NCBI RefSeq assembly: GCF_003259315.1
Contig: NZ_QLLT01000020.1
Coordinates: forward strand, 98,304-162,303
Source: Kitasatospora sp. SolWspMP-SS2h
GTDB lineage: Bacteria; Actinomycetota; Actinomycetes; Streptomycetales; Streptomycetaceae
DNA length: 64,000 nt
Direction of reading: 5' to 3'
Both the position numbers and the translations under genes were made by a program. Shown in pieces: positions 45,517 to 64,000 of this stretch. Positions within the stretch are counted from its first letter, which is position 1, and every line of letters starts with the position of its first letter. The notes beneath the pieces are model-generated. The model was not told the origin of the DNA. It was given only the letters and a program-made list of their open reading frames with translations, and ran no database searches.

Positions 45517-48478
45517 TCAGGCGGCGCGGGCGAGCGCGTCCTCGACCAGGCGGGTCATGCCGCCGACGGTGGGCTCGTCCAGCAGGTCGTCCAGCGGCAG
45601 TTCGACGCCGAACAGGTGCCGGGCCCGGGAGACCAGCCGGGTGGCGAGCACGGAGTCGCCGTTGTGCTCGAAGAAGTCGTCGTCCGGGCCGAGGCCGGAG
45701 ACGCCCAGCAGCTCGCCCCAGAGCGCGATCACCCGGTCCTGCACCCCGGCCGGTCGCTCGGCCTCCGGTCCGGAGGCGGCCACCGGGGTCGGGACGGCCG
45801 GGGCCGGGGCGGCCGGGGCCGCGGCGGCGGCGGGGGCCGGGGCCGGGGCCGGGGCGGCGGCCGGCGGGTCGACCCAGTGCCGGGCGGGCTCGAAGGGGTA
45901 GGTCGGGGCGGGGCCGCGCCGGTGGCCGCGGTCCGCGTCGTACGCCCGCCAGTCCAGGTCCGCGCCGTGCGCCCAGAGCGCGCCGGCCGCGCGGGCCAGC
46001 GACTCGGCGTCGCCCGCGCCCTGCCGGGGGTGGCGCAGCGAGGCGAGGACGGCCGGCCGCGGTCCGGCCGCGGGCGCGCACTCGGCGGCCAGCCGGCCCA
46101 GGGTGCGGCCCGGCCCGGTCTCCAGCAGCACGTCGGCGACACCGGCCGCGGTGCGGACCGCGTCGGCGAACCGGACGCAGCCGCGGGCCTGGTCGGCCCA
46201 GTAGCGCGGGCTGACCGCCTGCTCCGGGGTGATCCAGGTGCCGGTCAGCGAGGAGGTGAAGGGCAGGGTCGGACGGTTCCGGCGGCGGGCCGCGACCTGC
46301 TCGGCGAACGGCGCCAGCACCGGGTCGAGCACCGCGGAGTGGAAGGCGTGCGAGGTGTGCAGCCGCCGGGCCGGGACCCCGGCCAGGGCCAGCGCCCGGA
46401 CCGCCGCCGCCACCGCGTCCGGCGGGCCGGCCAGCACGCAGCGCCCCGGCGCGTTTACCGCGGCCAGCGACAGCTCCGGGTGGCCGGCGAGGAACTCGAC
46501 GGCGGCCGGCTCGGTGAGCTCCACCGCGAGCATCCCGCCGGGCGGCAGGGCCTGCATCAGCCGGCCCCGGGCGGCGACCAGCGCCAGCGCGTCCGGCAGG
46601 TCGAACACCCCGGCCAGGCAGGCCGCGGTCCACTCGCCGACGCTGTGGCCGACCAGCGCGGCCGGGCGGACGCCGAGCGACTCCCAGTACCGGGCCAGCG
46701 CGTACTCCACCGCGAACAGCGCGGGCTGGGCCAGCGCCGTCCCGGTCAGCGGGTCCGGCGCACCGGGGGCGGGCGGCTCGGTGTCGACCAGCTCCCGCAG
46801 GTCCCGGCCGAGGTGGCCGCGCAGCAGCTCGGCGCACTCGTCGAAGTGGGCCCGGAACACCGGCTCGGTGCGGTGGACCTCGGCCGCCATGCCGGAGTAC
46901 TGGGCGCCCTGGCCGGGCAGCAGCAGCGCCACCCGGGCCCGGCCGGCCGGTGCCGCCGGGCCGGACGGACCGGGCAGGGCGCGGACGGCCCCGTCCGGCC
47001 CGGCGACCAGGGCGGTGCGGTGCGGGAAGGCCCGTCGGCCGGTGCGCAGGGTGTGCGCCAGGCCGGGCAGGTCGGCCGGGCCGTCGGCCAGGGTGTCGGT
47101 CAGCCTCCGCACGGCGCGTTCCAGCGCCTGCGGGGTGCGGGCGGACAGCGGCAGCACCTGGTGGGCCCGGGGGGTGCCGGCGGCGGGGCGGGCCGGGGCC
47201 TGCTCGACCACCAGGTGGGCGTTGGTGCCGCCGATGCCGAAGGAGGAGACCGCGGCCCGGCGCGGGCCGTCCTTGGGCCACGGCTCGACCTCCACCGGCA
47301 CCCGGAACGGCACCGTGTCGGCGTCGATCGCCGGGTTGAAGCGGCGGAAGTGCAGGCTCGGCGGCACCGCGCCGCGCTCCACCGCCAGCACCGCCTTGAT
47401 CAGGCCGACCGCGCCGGCCGCCGCGTTCAGGTGGCCGAGGTTGGTCTTCACCGAGCCGAGCAGGCAGGAGCCGGGCCCGGCGCCCTCCGCCGCGTACACC
47501 TCGGTGAGCGCGGCGACCTCGATCGGGTCGCCGATCGGGGTGCCGGTGCCGTGCGCCTCCACGTAGCCGATGCTCAGCGGGGAGACCCCGGCCAGGTCGT
47601 ACGCCTCGGCGATCACCGCGGCCTGGCCGTCCACCCCCGGGGCGGTGTAACCGGCCTTGCCGGAGCCGTCGTTGTTGACCGCGGCGCCGCGGATCACCGC
47701 CCGGACCGGGTCGCCGTCCGCCAGCGCGTCGCGCAGCCGGCGCAGCGCCACCACGGCGGTGCCGGTGCCGAACAGCGTCCCGGCGGCGTCCGCGTCGAAG
47801 GCCCGGCAGTGGCCGTCCGGGGAGAAGATCGAGCCCTGCTCGTACAGGTAGCCCGCGTCCAGCGGCAGCTTCAGCGAGGTGCCGCCGGCCAGCGCCAGGT
47901 CGCAGCCGTAGTCCAGCAGCGACTGGCAGGCCTGGGCGACCGCGACCAGCGAGCTGGAGCAGGCGCTCTGCACGGTCACCGCCGGGCCGGTCAGGCCCAG
48001 CTTGTACGCGACCCGGGTGGTCAGGTGGTCCTTCTCGTTGCCGTGCAGCAGCATCGCCGGGTAGTCGCCGAGCAGCGAGGCCCCGGTGTGGTGCGGCATC
48101 AGGTTGAGGAGCAGGTAGCTGCCGACGCTGCTGCCGCCCCACACCCCGATCCGGCCGTCGAACGCGGCCGGGTCCTGGCCGGCCGACTCCAGCGCCTCCC
48201 AGGAGCACTCCAGGAAGCGGCGCTGCTGCGGGTCGGTCAGCTCCGCCTCGCGCGGGGACATCCCGAAGAACTCGGCGTCGAACTCGGCGGCGCCCTCGGC
48301 GCTCGGCGACGCCGGGACGTAGTGCGGCGGGTCCTGCCCGGTGCGGGGGTGGAAGTCCACCGACTCCACGCCGGCCAGCAGGTTGGCCCAGAGCTGTTCG
48401 GGGTCGCGGGCGCCGGGCACCCGGCAGGCCAGGCCCACCACGGCGATCAGGTCGTCCGTCCCGGCGTCGTCGATCGGG

Positions 48479-48486
<8 letters not shown>
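45517..48486 (-). CDS. PKS2: KS-AT-ACP module
   Basis: 989 residues; GTG overlaps the NRPS1 stop by 8 bp, with AAGGAGG. KS about 12-430 with TVQSACSSSLV, EAHGTGT and KTNLGHL; AT about 520-800 with GHSVGEW and HTSHAFHS, the HAFH pattern of malonyl-CoA specificity; ACP about 905-985 with GDSVLA. No KR, DH or ER, so it adds malonate and leaves a beta-keto group. It sits between the peptidyl carrier of NRPS1 and the Thr module of NRPS2. The linker before the ACP is Ala/Pro rich (over 40 residues). Confidence 0.94.
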
Positions 48487-58719
<10,233 letters not shown>

Positions 58720-58882
58720 TCCTGCCTCCGGCTGGTTCGGACGAGAGAGGGGGACGGGCCGGGTCCGGGCCGCTCGGCCCGGACCCGGCCGGGGTCCGCG
58801 GTACGGGTGGTGCGCGGCGGTACGGGTGATGTGCGGTGGTACGCGTGGTGCTCCAGCGGTGCGGGCGGTGCGGGCGGTGCGG

Positions 58883-59335
58883 TCAGACCGCGGCGGGGGC
58901 CTCGGCCGGGAGCTCGATGCCGAGCTGGGCGGCCAGCTCGTTCGGGTCCCAGTCGCTGCCGCCGGCCACGATCCGGCCGTCGACGATCCGGACCCAGCCG
59001 TCGCCCTTGATGCGGATCGGGCGTCCGGTGGCCTCCTGGCCCATCAGCCGGCCCTCGTGGGTGCCGCTGGCGATGTAGGTGAGCCGCACCAGGTCGCCGT
59101 CCTTGTGGATGTTCTCCACCTCGTAGGACAGGTCCGGCACGATGGTGCGCAGCTCGGAGACGGCGGCGGAGACGGCGGCCAGGCCGCCGGGCTTGGTCTC
59201 CAGCTCCAGCACCTCGTCCTTGGCCTCGCCCTCGAAGTCGACGGCGAACAGCTCGTCGACGATCGCGGTGTTGCCCTTGTTGAGGACCTCTTCGACGTAG
59301 CGCTCGACGAGGGCCTTCTCGGCGTCCCAGCTCAT
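58883..59335 (-). CDS. SnoaL-like (NTF2-fold) ester/aldol cyclase-type protein
   Basis: 150 residues, ATG after GAGGAG. NTF2-like cone: starts AEKALVERYVEEVLNKGN and has the SnoaL-type end EATGRPIRIKGDGWVRIVDGRIVAGGSDWD. SnoaL-type enzymes close polyketide rings by aldol chemistry, and relatives act as isomerases or hydroxylases. Being first in the biosynthetic transcript, it may promote ring closure of the released aldehyde. The catalytic residues are not certain from sequence. Confidence 0.82.
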   Translation of the reverse strand: MSWDAEKALVERYVEEVLNKGNTAIVDELFAVDFEGEAKDEVLELETKPGGLAAVSAAVSELRTIVPDLSYEVENIHKDGDLVRLTYIASGTHEGRLMGQEATGRPIRIKGDGWVRIVDGRIVAGGSDWDPNELAAQLGIELPAEAPAAV

Positions 59336-59499
59336 GTTCGGTACTCCTCGGTGATGGGTTTCGTCTCTCCGTGCGCAGCTACTGTGCGATCGGCACCTTG
59401 AGCCGGGCTGGCCCGTTCCTTTCCTGCACCTGCACCCGTGTCCGCACCCGCACGCGCGTCCGCGCCCGCGTCCGCGTCGCGCCGGGGCGGCCGGGAACG

Positions 59500-59537
59500 C
59501 CGCAGGGCCTTCCGGAACCGTCCGGAAGGCCCTGCGG
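59500..59537. terminator. 17-bp perfect hairpin between exporter and SnoaL genes
   Basis: CCGCAGGGCCTTCCGGA (59500-59516) pairs fully with 59521-59537 around ACCG. It begins 21 bp after the exporter stop, so the AfsA–exporter transcript likely ends here and the biosynthetic operon starts from its own promoter in 59336-59499. Confidence 0.75.
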
Positions 59538-59558
59538 GAGAAAAGAATTGACGGCGCG

Positions 59559-61118
59559 TCAGGCGACGCCGAGCGGGTCCGGGCCGACCGCGGCCGGCGT
59601 CTCGGCCGACTCGTCCTGCGGGGGGACGCAGGACGGCAGCATCAGGAAGGCGCAGACCGCGCCGATCAGCGCGACGCCCGCGCAGATCAGCATCGACAGC
59701 CGCATGCCGCTGCCGAAGGCGTACCTGGCGTGCTCGGCCAGCGCGCCGCCCGCCGGGCCCTGGAGGCCCGCGAACTCGAGCGCCCCGGCCAGTGACCTGC
59801 GGGCCGATTCGGGCAGGCCGGCGGGCAGCCCGTCGGCGTACCCGGCGGCCAGCGCGCTGCCCGCGAGGGCCACGCCGAGCGCCGAACCCAGCTCCTGGAC
59901 GGTGTCGTTGGAGGCCGAGGCCAGGCCGGCCTTCTCCTTGGGCGCCGAGCTCATCAGCGCGTCGCTGACCGGCGCGGTGGCCAGGCCGATGCCGCAGCCG
60001 AGCACCAGCAGGCCGGCCAGCACCGGCCGGTACCCGGCCCGCGGGGCGAGGGTGGCGAACAGCACCATGCCGGTGGCCAGCACCACCAGGCCGATCGCGA
60101 CCGTGGTGCGCACCCCGATCCGCTGGGTGATCGCCGGGGAGAGCGGCGCCGTCACCATCACCGCGAGCGCGACCGGGACGGTGGCGAACCCGGCCCGCAA
60201 CGGGCTGTAGCCGAGCACCAGTTGGAGGTGCTGGGTGAGCACGAACACCGAGCCGACCAGGGCGAACATCAGCAGCGCGCCGGAGAGCGCGGCGCCGATG
60301 AAGCGCGGCGAGAGGACCATGGACAGCTCGACCATCGGCGACTCGGCCCGGGCCTGCCGCCAGACGAACAGCGCCGCGGCCACCGCCGCCCCGACCAGCG
60401 GACCCCACACCTGCGGCGAGTACCAGCCGTGCTCGGAGAGCTGCACCACGCCGTACACCAGCGAGGACATCGCCAGCGTGGAGAGCAGCGCGCCGGGCAG
60501 GTCGGTGCGGCGGGCGCCCAGGTCCCGGGTCTCCGGCACCAGGACCGCGACGGCGACCACCGCCGCGATGCCGATCGGCACGTTGACCAGGAACACCGAG
60601 CCCCACCAGAAGTGGCTGACCAGGACGCCGCCGATCACCGGGCCGAGCGCGATGCCGAGCGCCGAGGCGGTGCCCCAGATGGCGATCGCCCGCTGCCGGT
60701 CCCGCTCGTGGAAGACCTGCACCAGGATGGCCAGGGTGCTGGGCATCAGGAAGGCGCCGCCGATGCCCATCAGCCCGCGCATGCCGATCAGCGTGCCGGT
60801 GTCCTGCGCGAACGCGGCGGCGGCCGAGGCGCCGCCGAAGAAGACCAGGCCGACGATCAGGAGCTTCTTGCGGCCGTGCCGGTCGGAGAGGCTGCCGGCG
60901 GTCATCAGCAGGCCGGCGAAGACCAGCGAGTAGGCGTCGACCATCCACTGCAGGGCGCGGTTGGAGGCGTGCAACTGCTCGCTGATCGAGGGCAGCGCGA
61001 CGTTCAGCACGGTGTTGTCGATGGCGACCAGGAACACGCAGAGCGAGAGCACGATGAGGATCGCCCACCGCCGGGGGTGGCCCTGGTCCTCCGGCGCGGT
61101 CGGTGCGTCGGCTGTCAT
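59559..61118 (-). CDS. MFS exporter, DHA2 (EmrB/QacA) family
   Basis: 519 residues, ATG after TAGGAGAG. Fourteen membrane helices; motif SLSDRHGRKKLL in the first loop; LPSISEQLHASNRALQWMVDAYSL is characteristic of DHA2 exporters. Lacks a C-terminal domain. It probably exports the lipopeptide-type product or gives self-resistance. Its ribosome-binding site overlaps the stop codon of the reductase gene, so the two are co-translated. Confidence 0.92.
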   Translation of the reverse strand: MTADAPTAPEDQGHPRRWAILIVLSLCVFLVAIDNTVLNVALPSISEQLHASNRALQWMVDAYSLVFAGLLMTAGSLSDRHGRKKLLIVGLVFFGGASAAAAFAQDTGTLIGMRGLMGIGGAFLMPSTLAILVQVFHERDRQRAIAIWGTASALGIALGPVIGGVLVSHFWWGSVFLVNVPIGIAAVVAVAVLVPETRDLGARRTDLPGALLSTLAMSSLVYGVVQLSEHGWYSPQVWGPLVGAAVAAALFVWRQARAESPMVELSMVLSPRFIGAALSGALLMFALVGSVFVLTQHLQLVLGYSPLRAGFATVPVALAVMVTAPLSPAITQRIGVRTTVAIGLVVLATGMVLFATLAPRAGYRPVLAGLLVLGCGIGLATAPVSDALMSSAPKEKAGLASASNDTVQELGSALGVALAGSALAAGYADGLPAGLPESARRSLAGALEFAGLQGPAGGALAEHARYAFGSGMRLSMLICAGVALIGAVCAFLMLPSCVPPQDESAETPAAVGPDPLGVA

Positions 61119-61128
61119 TGCTTCTCTC

Positions 61129-62163
61129 CTAGAGGTGGGTCCGCGGGTGTCCGGCCCGGCCCTGTGACACTCGCGAACGCCCCTGGGCGGCGGCTTGCGT
61201 CAACCTTGAGCAGTACCAGTCATGATGGTCGGCGAAGCGGGCCGCGAAACCGGGCCCGGACGGGCGGCGCAGCCAGGAGCGCAGCCGCCGGTCCGCGTAC
61301 CAGTGGTCCACCGCCAGCAGGTCGAACTGACGGCGGCTCAGCCGTCCGCCCGCCGCGTCGAACAGCCGGAAGCACGCGTCGGCCGGCAGCGCCCGCGCGG
61401 GCACCGGCCGTCCGGCCGCCCGGCCGACGGCGGCCAGCAGGTCGGCCGCGCGGACGGGCGCGCCGTCGGTGACGTGGTGCACCCGCCCGGCCGCCCGGGC
61501 CGCCCACGCGTCCGGCGGCAGGTCGGCCAGGTCGGCGACGACGGCGGCCAGTTCGCGGACGTCGACCAGCGACAGCAGGGCGGTGCCGCCGTCCGGCAGG
61601 GCGGGGACGGCGGCCAGCAGCGCGGCCGCGCCGGGCACCACCCAGGCGTCGCCGGCGCCGTAGACCAGCGGGGCGCGCAGCACCGTCCCGCCCGCGGCCA
61701 GCACCAGGCGCTCGGCGGCCAGCCGGGTGGCGCTCGCCGCGGAGACCGGTGCGGGGCGCAGGTCGTCCTCGGCGGGGCCGCGGTGCGGGCCGGGGCCGTA
61801 CACCGCGGTGGTGGAGAGCAGCACGAAGCGCCGCACCCCGGCGCGGGCCGCCTCGGCGAGCAGCGCCGCGGTGCCGTCGGTGTTGACCGCCCGGCACCGC
61901 GCCGGCTCGCCGCTGACCAGCGAGGCCAGGTGCAGCACGGTGTCCACGCCGGTGCACAGGCCGCGCAGCGTGCCGGGCCGGGTCAGGTCGGCGGTGCGCG
62001 GCTGCTCGTCCGGGCCGGTCGGGCCGGCGCCGGAGCGGACCGCCAGCCGGACCGGGCCGCCGCCCCGGGCGGCGAGTTCGGTGCGGACCGCGCCGCCGAC
62101 GAACCCGCTCGCCCCGGTCAGCAGGACGGCGCCCCGGCGGGCGGCCCGGTCAGCCGGACGCAC
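61129..62163 (-). CDS. NAD-dependent epimerase/dehydratase, GBL-type reductase
   Basis: 344 residues from the GTG at 62163, overlapping the AfsA gene by 14 bp; a longer start at 62217 is also possible. Rossmann fold with VLLTGASGFVGGAVRTEL and VLHLASLVSGE. The third motif reads STRL where SDRs have YxxxK (SAASATRLAAERL): the catalytic Tyr/Lys are not seen. Paralogues beside AfsA (for example BarS2-like) help finish butyrolactone signals. Given the missing Tyr/Lys its reaction is open. Confidence 0.75.
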   Translation of the reverse strand: MRPADRAARRGAVLLTGASGFVGGAVRTELAARGGGPVRLAVRSGAGPTGPDEQPRTADLTRPGTLRGLCTGVDTVLHLASLVSGEPARCRAVNTDGTAALLAEAARAGVRRFVLLSTTAVYGPGPHRGPAEDDLRPAPVSAASATRLAAERLVLAAGGTVLRAPLVYGAGDAWVVPGAAALLAAVPALPDGGTALLSLVDVRELAAVVADLADLPPDAWAARAAGRVHHVTDGAPVRAADLLAAVGRAAGRPVPARALPADACFRLFDAAGGRLSRRQFDLLAVDHWYADRRLRSWLRRPSGPGFAARFADHHDWYCSRLTQAAAQGRSRVSQGRAGHPRTHL

Positions 62164-63058
62164 GGACCAGCACCCGGGAGAGCGCCGCCACCCGCCCGGC
62201 CTGGACGACCTGCACACGCAGCCCCAGCCCGTCGGCCGGCTCGGGTTCGGCGCTGACCACGGCCGCCCCGGCGAACTCCACGTAGTGGTGGAAGACGGTG
62301 TGCATGCCGTACGGCAGCACCGGTCCGAGTGCGAGCACCGCGGCCTGCCGGGCGGCCTCCAGCAGCAGCGCGCCGGGCACGTGGTCGACCGGGTGGTCGA
62401 ACAGCACCGGGTGGCTCTGGTCGGCGCGCAGCAGCCAGCCCTCGCCCGCCGGGTGCTCGGCCAGCACCACGTCGGCGGCCCGGTGCCGGCCGACCGACCC
62501 GGGGGCGACCGGCGGGGCCAGCGGATCGGCCGGGGCGATCCGGTCGGCCGGGCGAAGCCGGGCGTAGGCGGCCGGTTCGACGACGGTGAACTCGGCGTGG
62601 CCGGAGCCGACCGCCTCGCCGTCGCGGTAGAGCGTCACGTCGGTGCGCATCTCGCGCGGCCGGCCCGCTCTCAGCTTGAGCGGCCGGCAGGAGACCCGGG
62701 CGACCAGGTTGAGCGGGCGGTCGTCCTGCCGCAGCCCGTCCGGTTCGACCAGGTAGGAGAGCGAGCGGGTCAGGAAGGCGCTGCCGAGCGGGACGTCGTA
62801 GCCGGCGTGGCTGACCAGCATGCTGGCCTGGCGGACCGTCTCGGCGGCCAGCAGCGGGTCGTGGCAGCCGCCGACCGGGGTGTGGTACGCGTGCGCCCTG
62901 GGCCACTGCGCGGCGACGGTGAACTCGTCCCGGTCGGTGCGCAGCCAGTCGGTGAGCAGGACTTCGCTGATCGCGGCCCGATGGACCAGGGCGCGCGGGA
63001 CGGTCTGGGAGAAGCCGGGCTCCTCGGAGCGGACGGCTTCCCGGGTCGGCGTACGCAT
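62150..63058 (-). CDS. afsA: AfsA-family gamma-butyrolactone synthase
   Basis: 302 residues; ATG at 63058 after GGGGGAGAAGAG. Two hot-dog repeats: the first at about 25-150 (VHRAAISEVLLTDW) and the second at about 190-300 (VDHVPGALLLEAARQAAVLA, with HPVLFDHPVDHVPG). AfsA joins a beta-keto acyl chain from ACP to dihydroxyacetone phosphate, making the A-factor-type precursor. The upstream ARE site suggests control by the TetR/ArpA protein coded next to it. First gene of the AfsA–reductase–exporter transcript. Confidence 0.92.
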   Translation of the reverse strand: MRTPTREAVRSEEPGFSQTVPRALVHRAAISEVLLTDWLRTDRDEFTVAAQWPRAHAYHTPVGGCHDPLLAAETVRQASMLVSHAGYDVPLGSAFLTRSLSYLVEPDGLRQDDRPLNLVARVSCRPLKLRAGRPREMRTDVTLYRDGEAVGSGHAEFTVVEPAAYARLRPADRIAPADPLAPPVAPGSVGRHRAADVVLAEHPAGEGWLLRADQSHPVLFDHPVDHVPGALLLEAARQAAVLALGPVLPYGMHTVFHHYVEFAGAAVVSAEPEPADGLGLRVQVVQAGRVAALSRVLVRASG

Positions 63059-63106
63059 GGCTCTTCTCCCCCGTCGAGAGGTGGGTGTGCGGGCCTGGCA
63101 GGGAAG

Positions 63107-63133
63107 AAAATACATACCGGCCGGTTTTTTGTC
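63107..63133. promoter_or_regulatory. ARE-like operator of afsA
   Basis: ATACATACCGGCCGGTTTTT: a perfect ACCGGCCGGT core (63116-63125) with A-rich left and T-rich right flanks, as in ArpA/ScbR binding sites. It sits about 50-75 bp before afsA and overlaps the 3' end of the receptor gene by two bases. Confidence 0.75.
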
Positions 63134-63830
63134 AGCCGTTTGAGGCGGCCGGTTCCGGACGCTCCGGACGGACCCGGGAAGCCGACTGATTACCCGTCAG
63201 TTCCATTCCGCACGAAGCCCCGAGGCGTTCCAGCACCTCGTCCGAGACCAGCCCGGGAAGCAGCAGGTCCCAGCTCTCGGCGAGCCGGTCCTCCACCCCG
63301 TCGCGGTCCGGTTCGAGCAGCCGCATGCCGTAGGAGACCGCCAGCACGGTGCTGCCGATCGCGGCCGGCGCCACCCCGTCCCGCAGTTCGCCCGACCGCT
63401 GGGCGCGGACCAGCAGTTCGCGGGCCAGCTCCAGCCAGCCCTGGGCGAAGTCCGCCGGGTCCCGCGGGTCGGGGGCGCTGCCGGCGCTCAGCCGGGCGGC
63501 GGCCCTGGTCAGCGCGTCCTCGCGCAGGCGTATCGCGAACTCGTAGGACAGCTCGACCAGTCGGCCCATCGGGGAGGCCGGGTCCTCGGCCAGCAGGCGG
63601 TCCGACAGCTCGGCCACCGAGCGCTGGTAGGCGGCCACCACGGCCGCGGCCAGGTCGTCCTTGGTGGCGAAGTGGAAGTACAGCGCCCCCTTGCTGGTGC
63701 CGGCCAGCTCGCAGATCCGGCCCAGGTTGGTACCGGTGTAGCCGTGCGCCGCGAACACCTCGGCAGCCGCCTCGACCAGCGCCCGCTGGGTCTGTTCGGC
63801 CCGCTCCTGCCTGGGCCTGCGCTCCGCCAT
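63132..63830 (-). CDS. TetR-family gamma-butyrolactone receptor (ArpA/ScbR-like)
   Basis: 232 residues, ATG after CGGAGGAGG. N-terminal TetR HTH (ALVEAAAEVFAAHGYTGTNL...ICELAGTSKGALYFHF), then a ligand-binding core with the conserved ELARELLVRAQRSGELRDGV and WDLLLPG. This group represses afsA-type and pathway genes until a GBL binds. It lies on the same strand just upstream of afsA. A pseudo-receptor is the alternative, but the tight pairing with afsA and an ARE favours a real receptor. Confidence 0.9.
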   Translation of the reverse strand: MAERRPRQERAEQTQRALVEAAAEVFAAHGYTGTNLGRICELAGTSKGALYFHFATKDDLAAAVVAAYQRSVAELSDRLLAEDPASPMGRLVELSYEFAIRLREDALTRAAARLSAGSAPDPRDPADFAQGWLELARELLVRAQRSGELRDGVAPAAIGSTVLAVSYGMRLLEPDRDGVEDRLAESWDLLLPGLVSDEVLERLGASCGMELTGNQSASRVRPERPEPAASNG

Positions 63831-64000
63831 GGCGGCTCCTCCTCCGGATCTGCCGCGCCTGACACGCGGGTGGTTCGCGGCCGCTCGGTGTGCGGCCGCC
63901 TCGCTCGGGGCCGGGTCCTCCCCCGGCCCGGACCCGGCGCACGGCCCCGCCCGCCCGGGGTGGGGGACGTGCGCCCGGCCGGGGCCCGGGGACGGGCCCT

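Overview
The window is very GC-rich actinomycete chromosome, almost certainly Streptomycetaceae (Streptomyces or Kitasatospora). The evidence is an HrdD-type sigma factor with a sigma-R type promoter, a DUF5753/XRE gene with two DUF397 partners, an FmdB–MscL block, and an AfsA/ArpA-type gamma-butyrolactone (GBL) pair. No insertion sequence, CRISPR array or rRNA was seen; there is one tRNA.

Left part (1-13550), mostly core genome: an MFS exporter, FmdB zinc-ribbon protein, three small minus-strand hypotheticals, XRE/DUF5753 plus two near-identical DUF397 genes, a likely broken SAF-type gene, mscL, hrdD, a divergent PAP2 protein, a MurJ flippase, a LuxR/TrmB-like regulator, two small proteins and an atypical response regulator that lacks its phospho-acceptor Asp.

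RiPP region (13755-30080), the best candidate for an undescribed system: one minus-strand operon encoding a 54-residue precursor (27843-28007, in none of the long frames), a P450, an HlyD-type adaptor, a C39-peptidase ABC exporter, a second NHLM-type ABC exporter, a divergent LanM-like synthetase, a fused cyclodehydratase (YcaO) and a SagB-type azoline dehydrogenase. The core peptide has ten Ser, one Cys and no Thr. The LanM-like protein keeps most dehydratase motifs but has no zinc ligands in its cyclase domain. This predicts a Ser-derived azole/dehydroalanine peptide that is oxidised further, cut at a Gly-Gly site and exported. A strong hairpin after the precursor gene probably raises its expression over the enzymes. 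A divergent two-gene ABC transporter is a likely immunity pump.

Middle (30333-36883): an anti-sigma type ATPase, an HPP membrane protein, a zinc-finger/winged-helix-like protein, an LysR gene divergent from a phosphatase-like and an NADP-binding reductase gene, tRNA-Arg(CCT), and a 5'-truncated quinone oxidoreductase. A 37-bp tRNA-Arg-like fragment lies 4.2 kb away in inverted orientation, so this block looks rearranged around the tRNA.

Right part (36983-63830): a hybrid lipopeptide/polyketide cluster, all on the minus strand. A fatty acyl-AMP ligase should load PKS1 (ACP-KS-AT-ACP), followed by NRPS1 (C-A-PCP-C-A-PCP; first A predicted Phe, second non-standard), PKS2 (KS-AT-ACP) and NRPS2 (C-A-MT-PCP-reductase; A predicted Thr). 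Release as an aldehyde next to an unreduced beta-keto amide suggests ring closure to a pyrrolinone. A SnoaL-like protein and a free methyltransferase are embedded. Upstream are a DHA2 exporter, a GBL-type NAD-dependent reductase, an AfsA synthase with an ARE operator, and a TetR/ArpA-type receptor that probably ties the cluster to GBL signalling.
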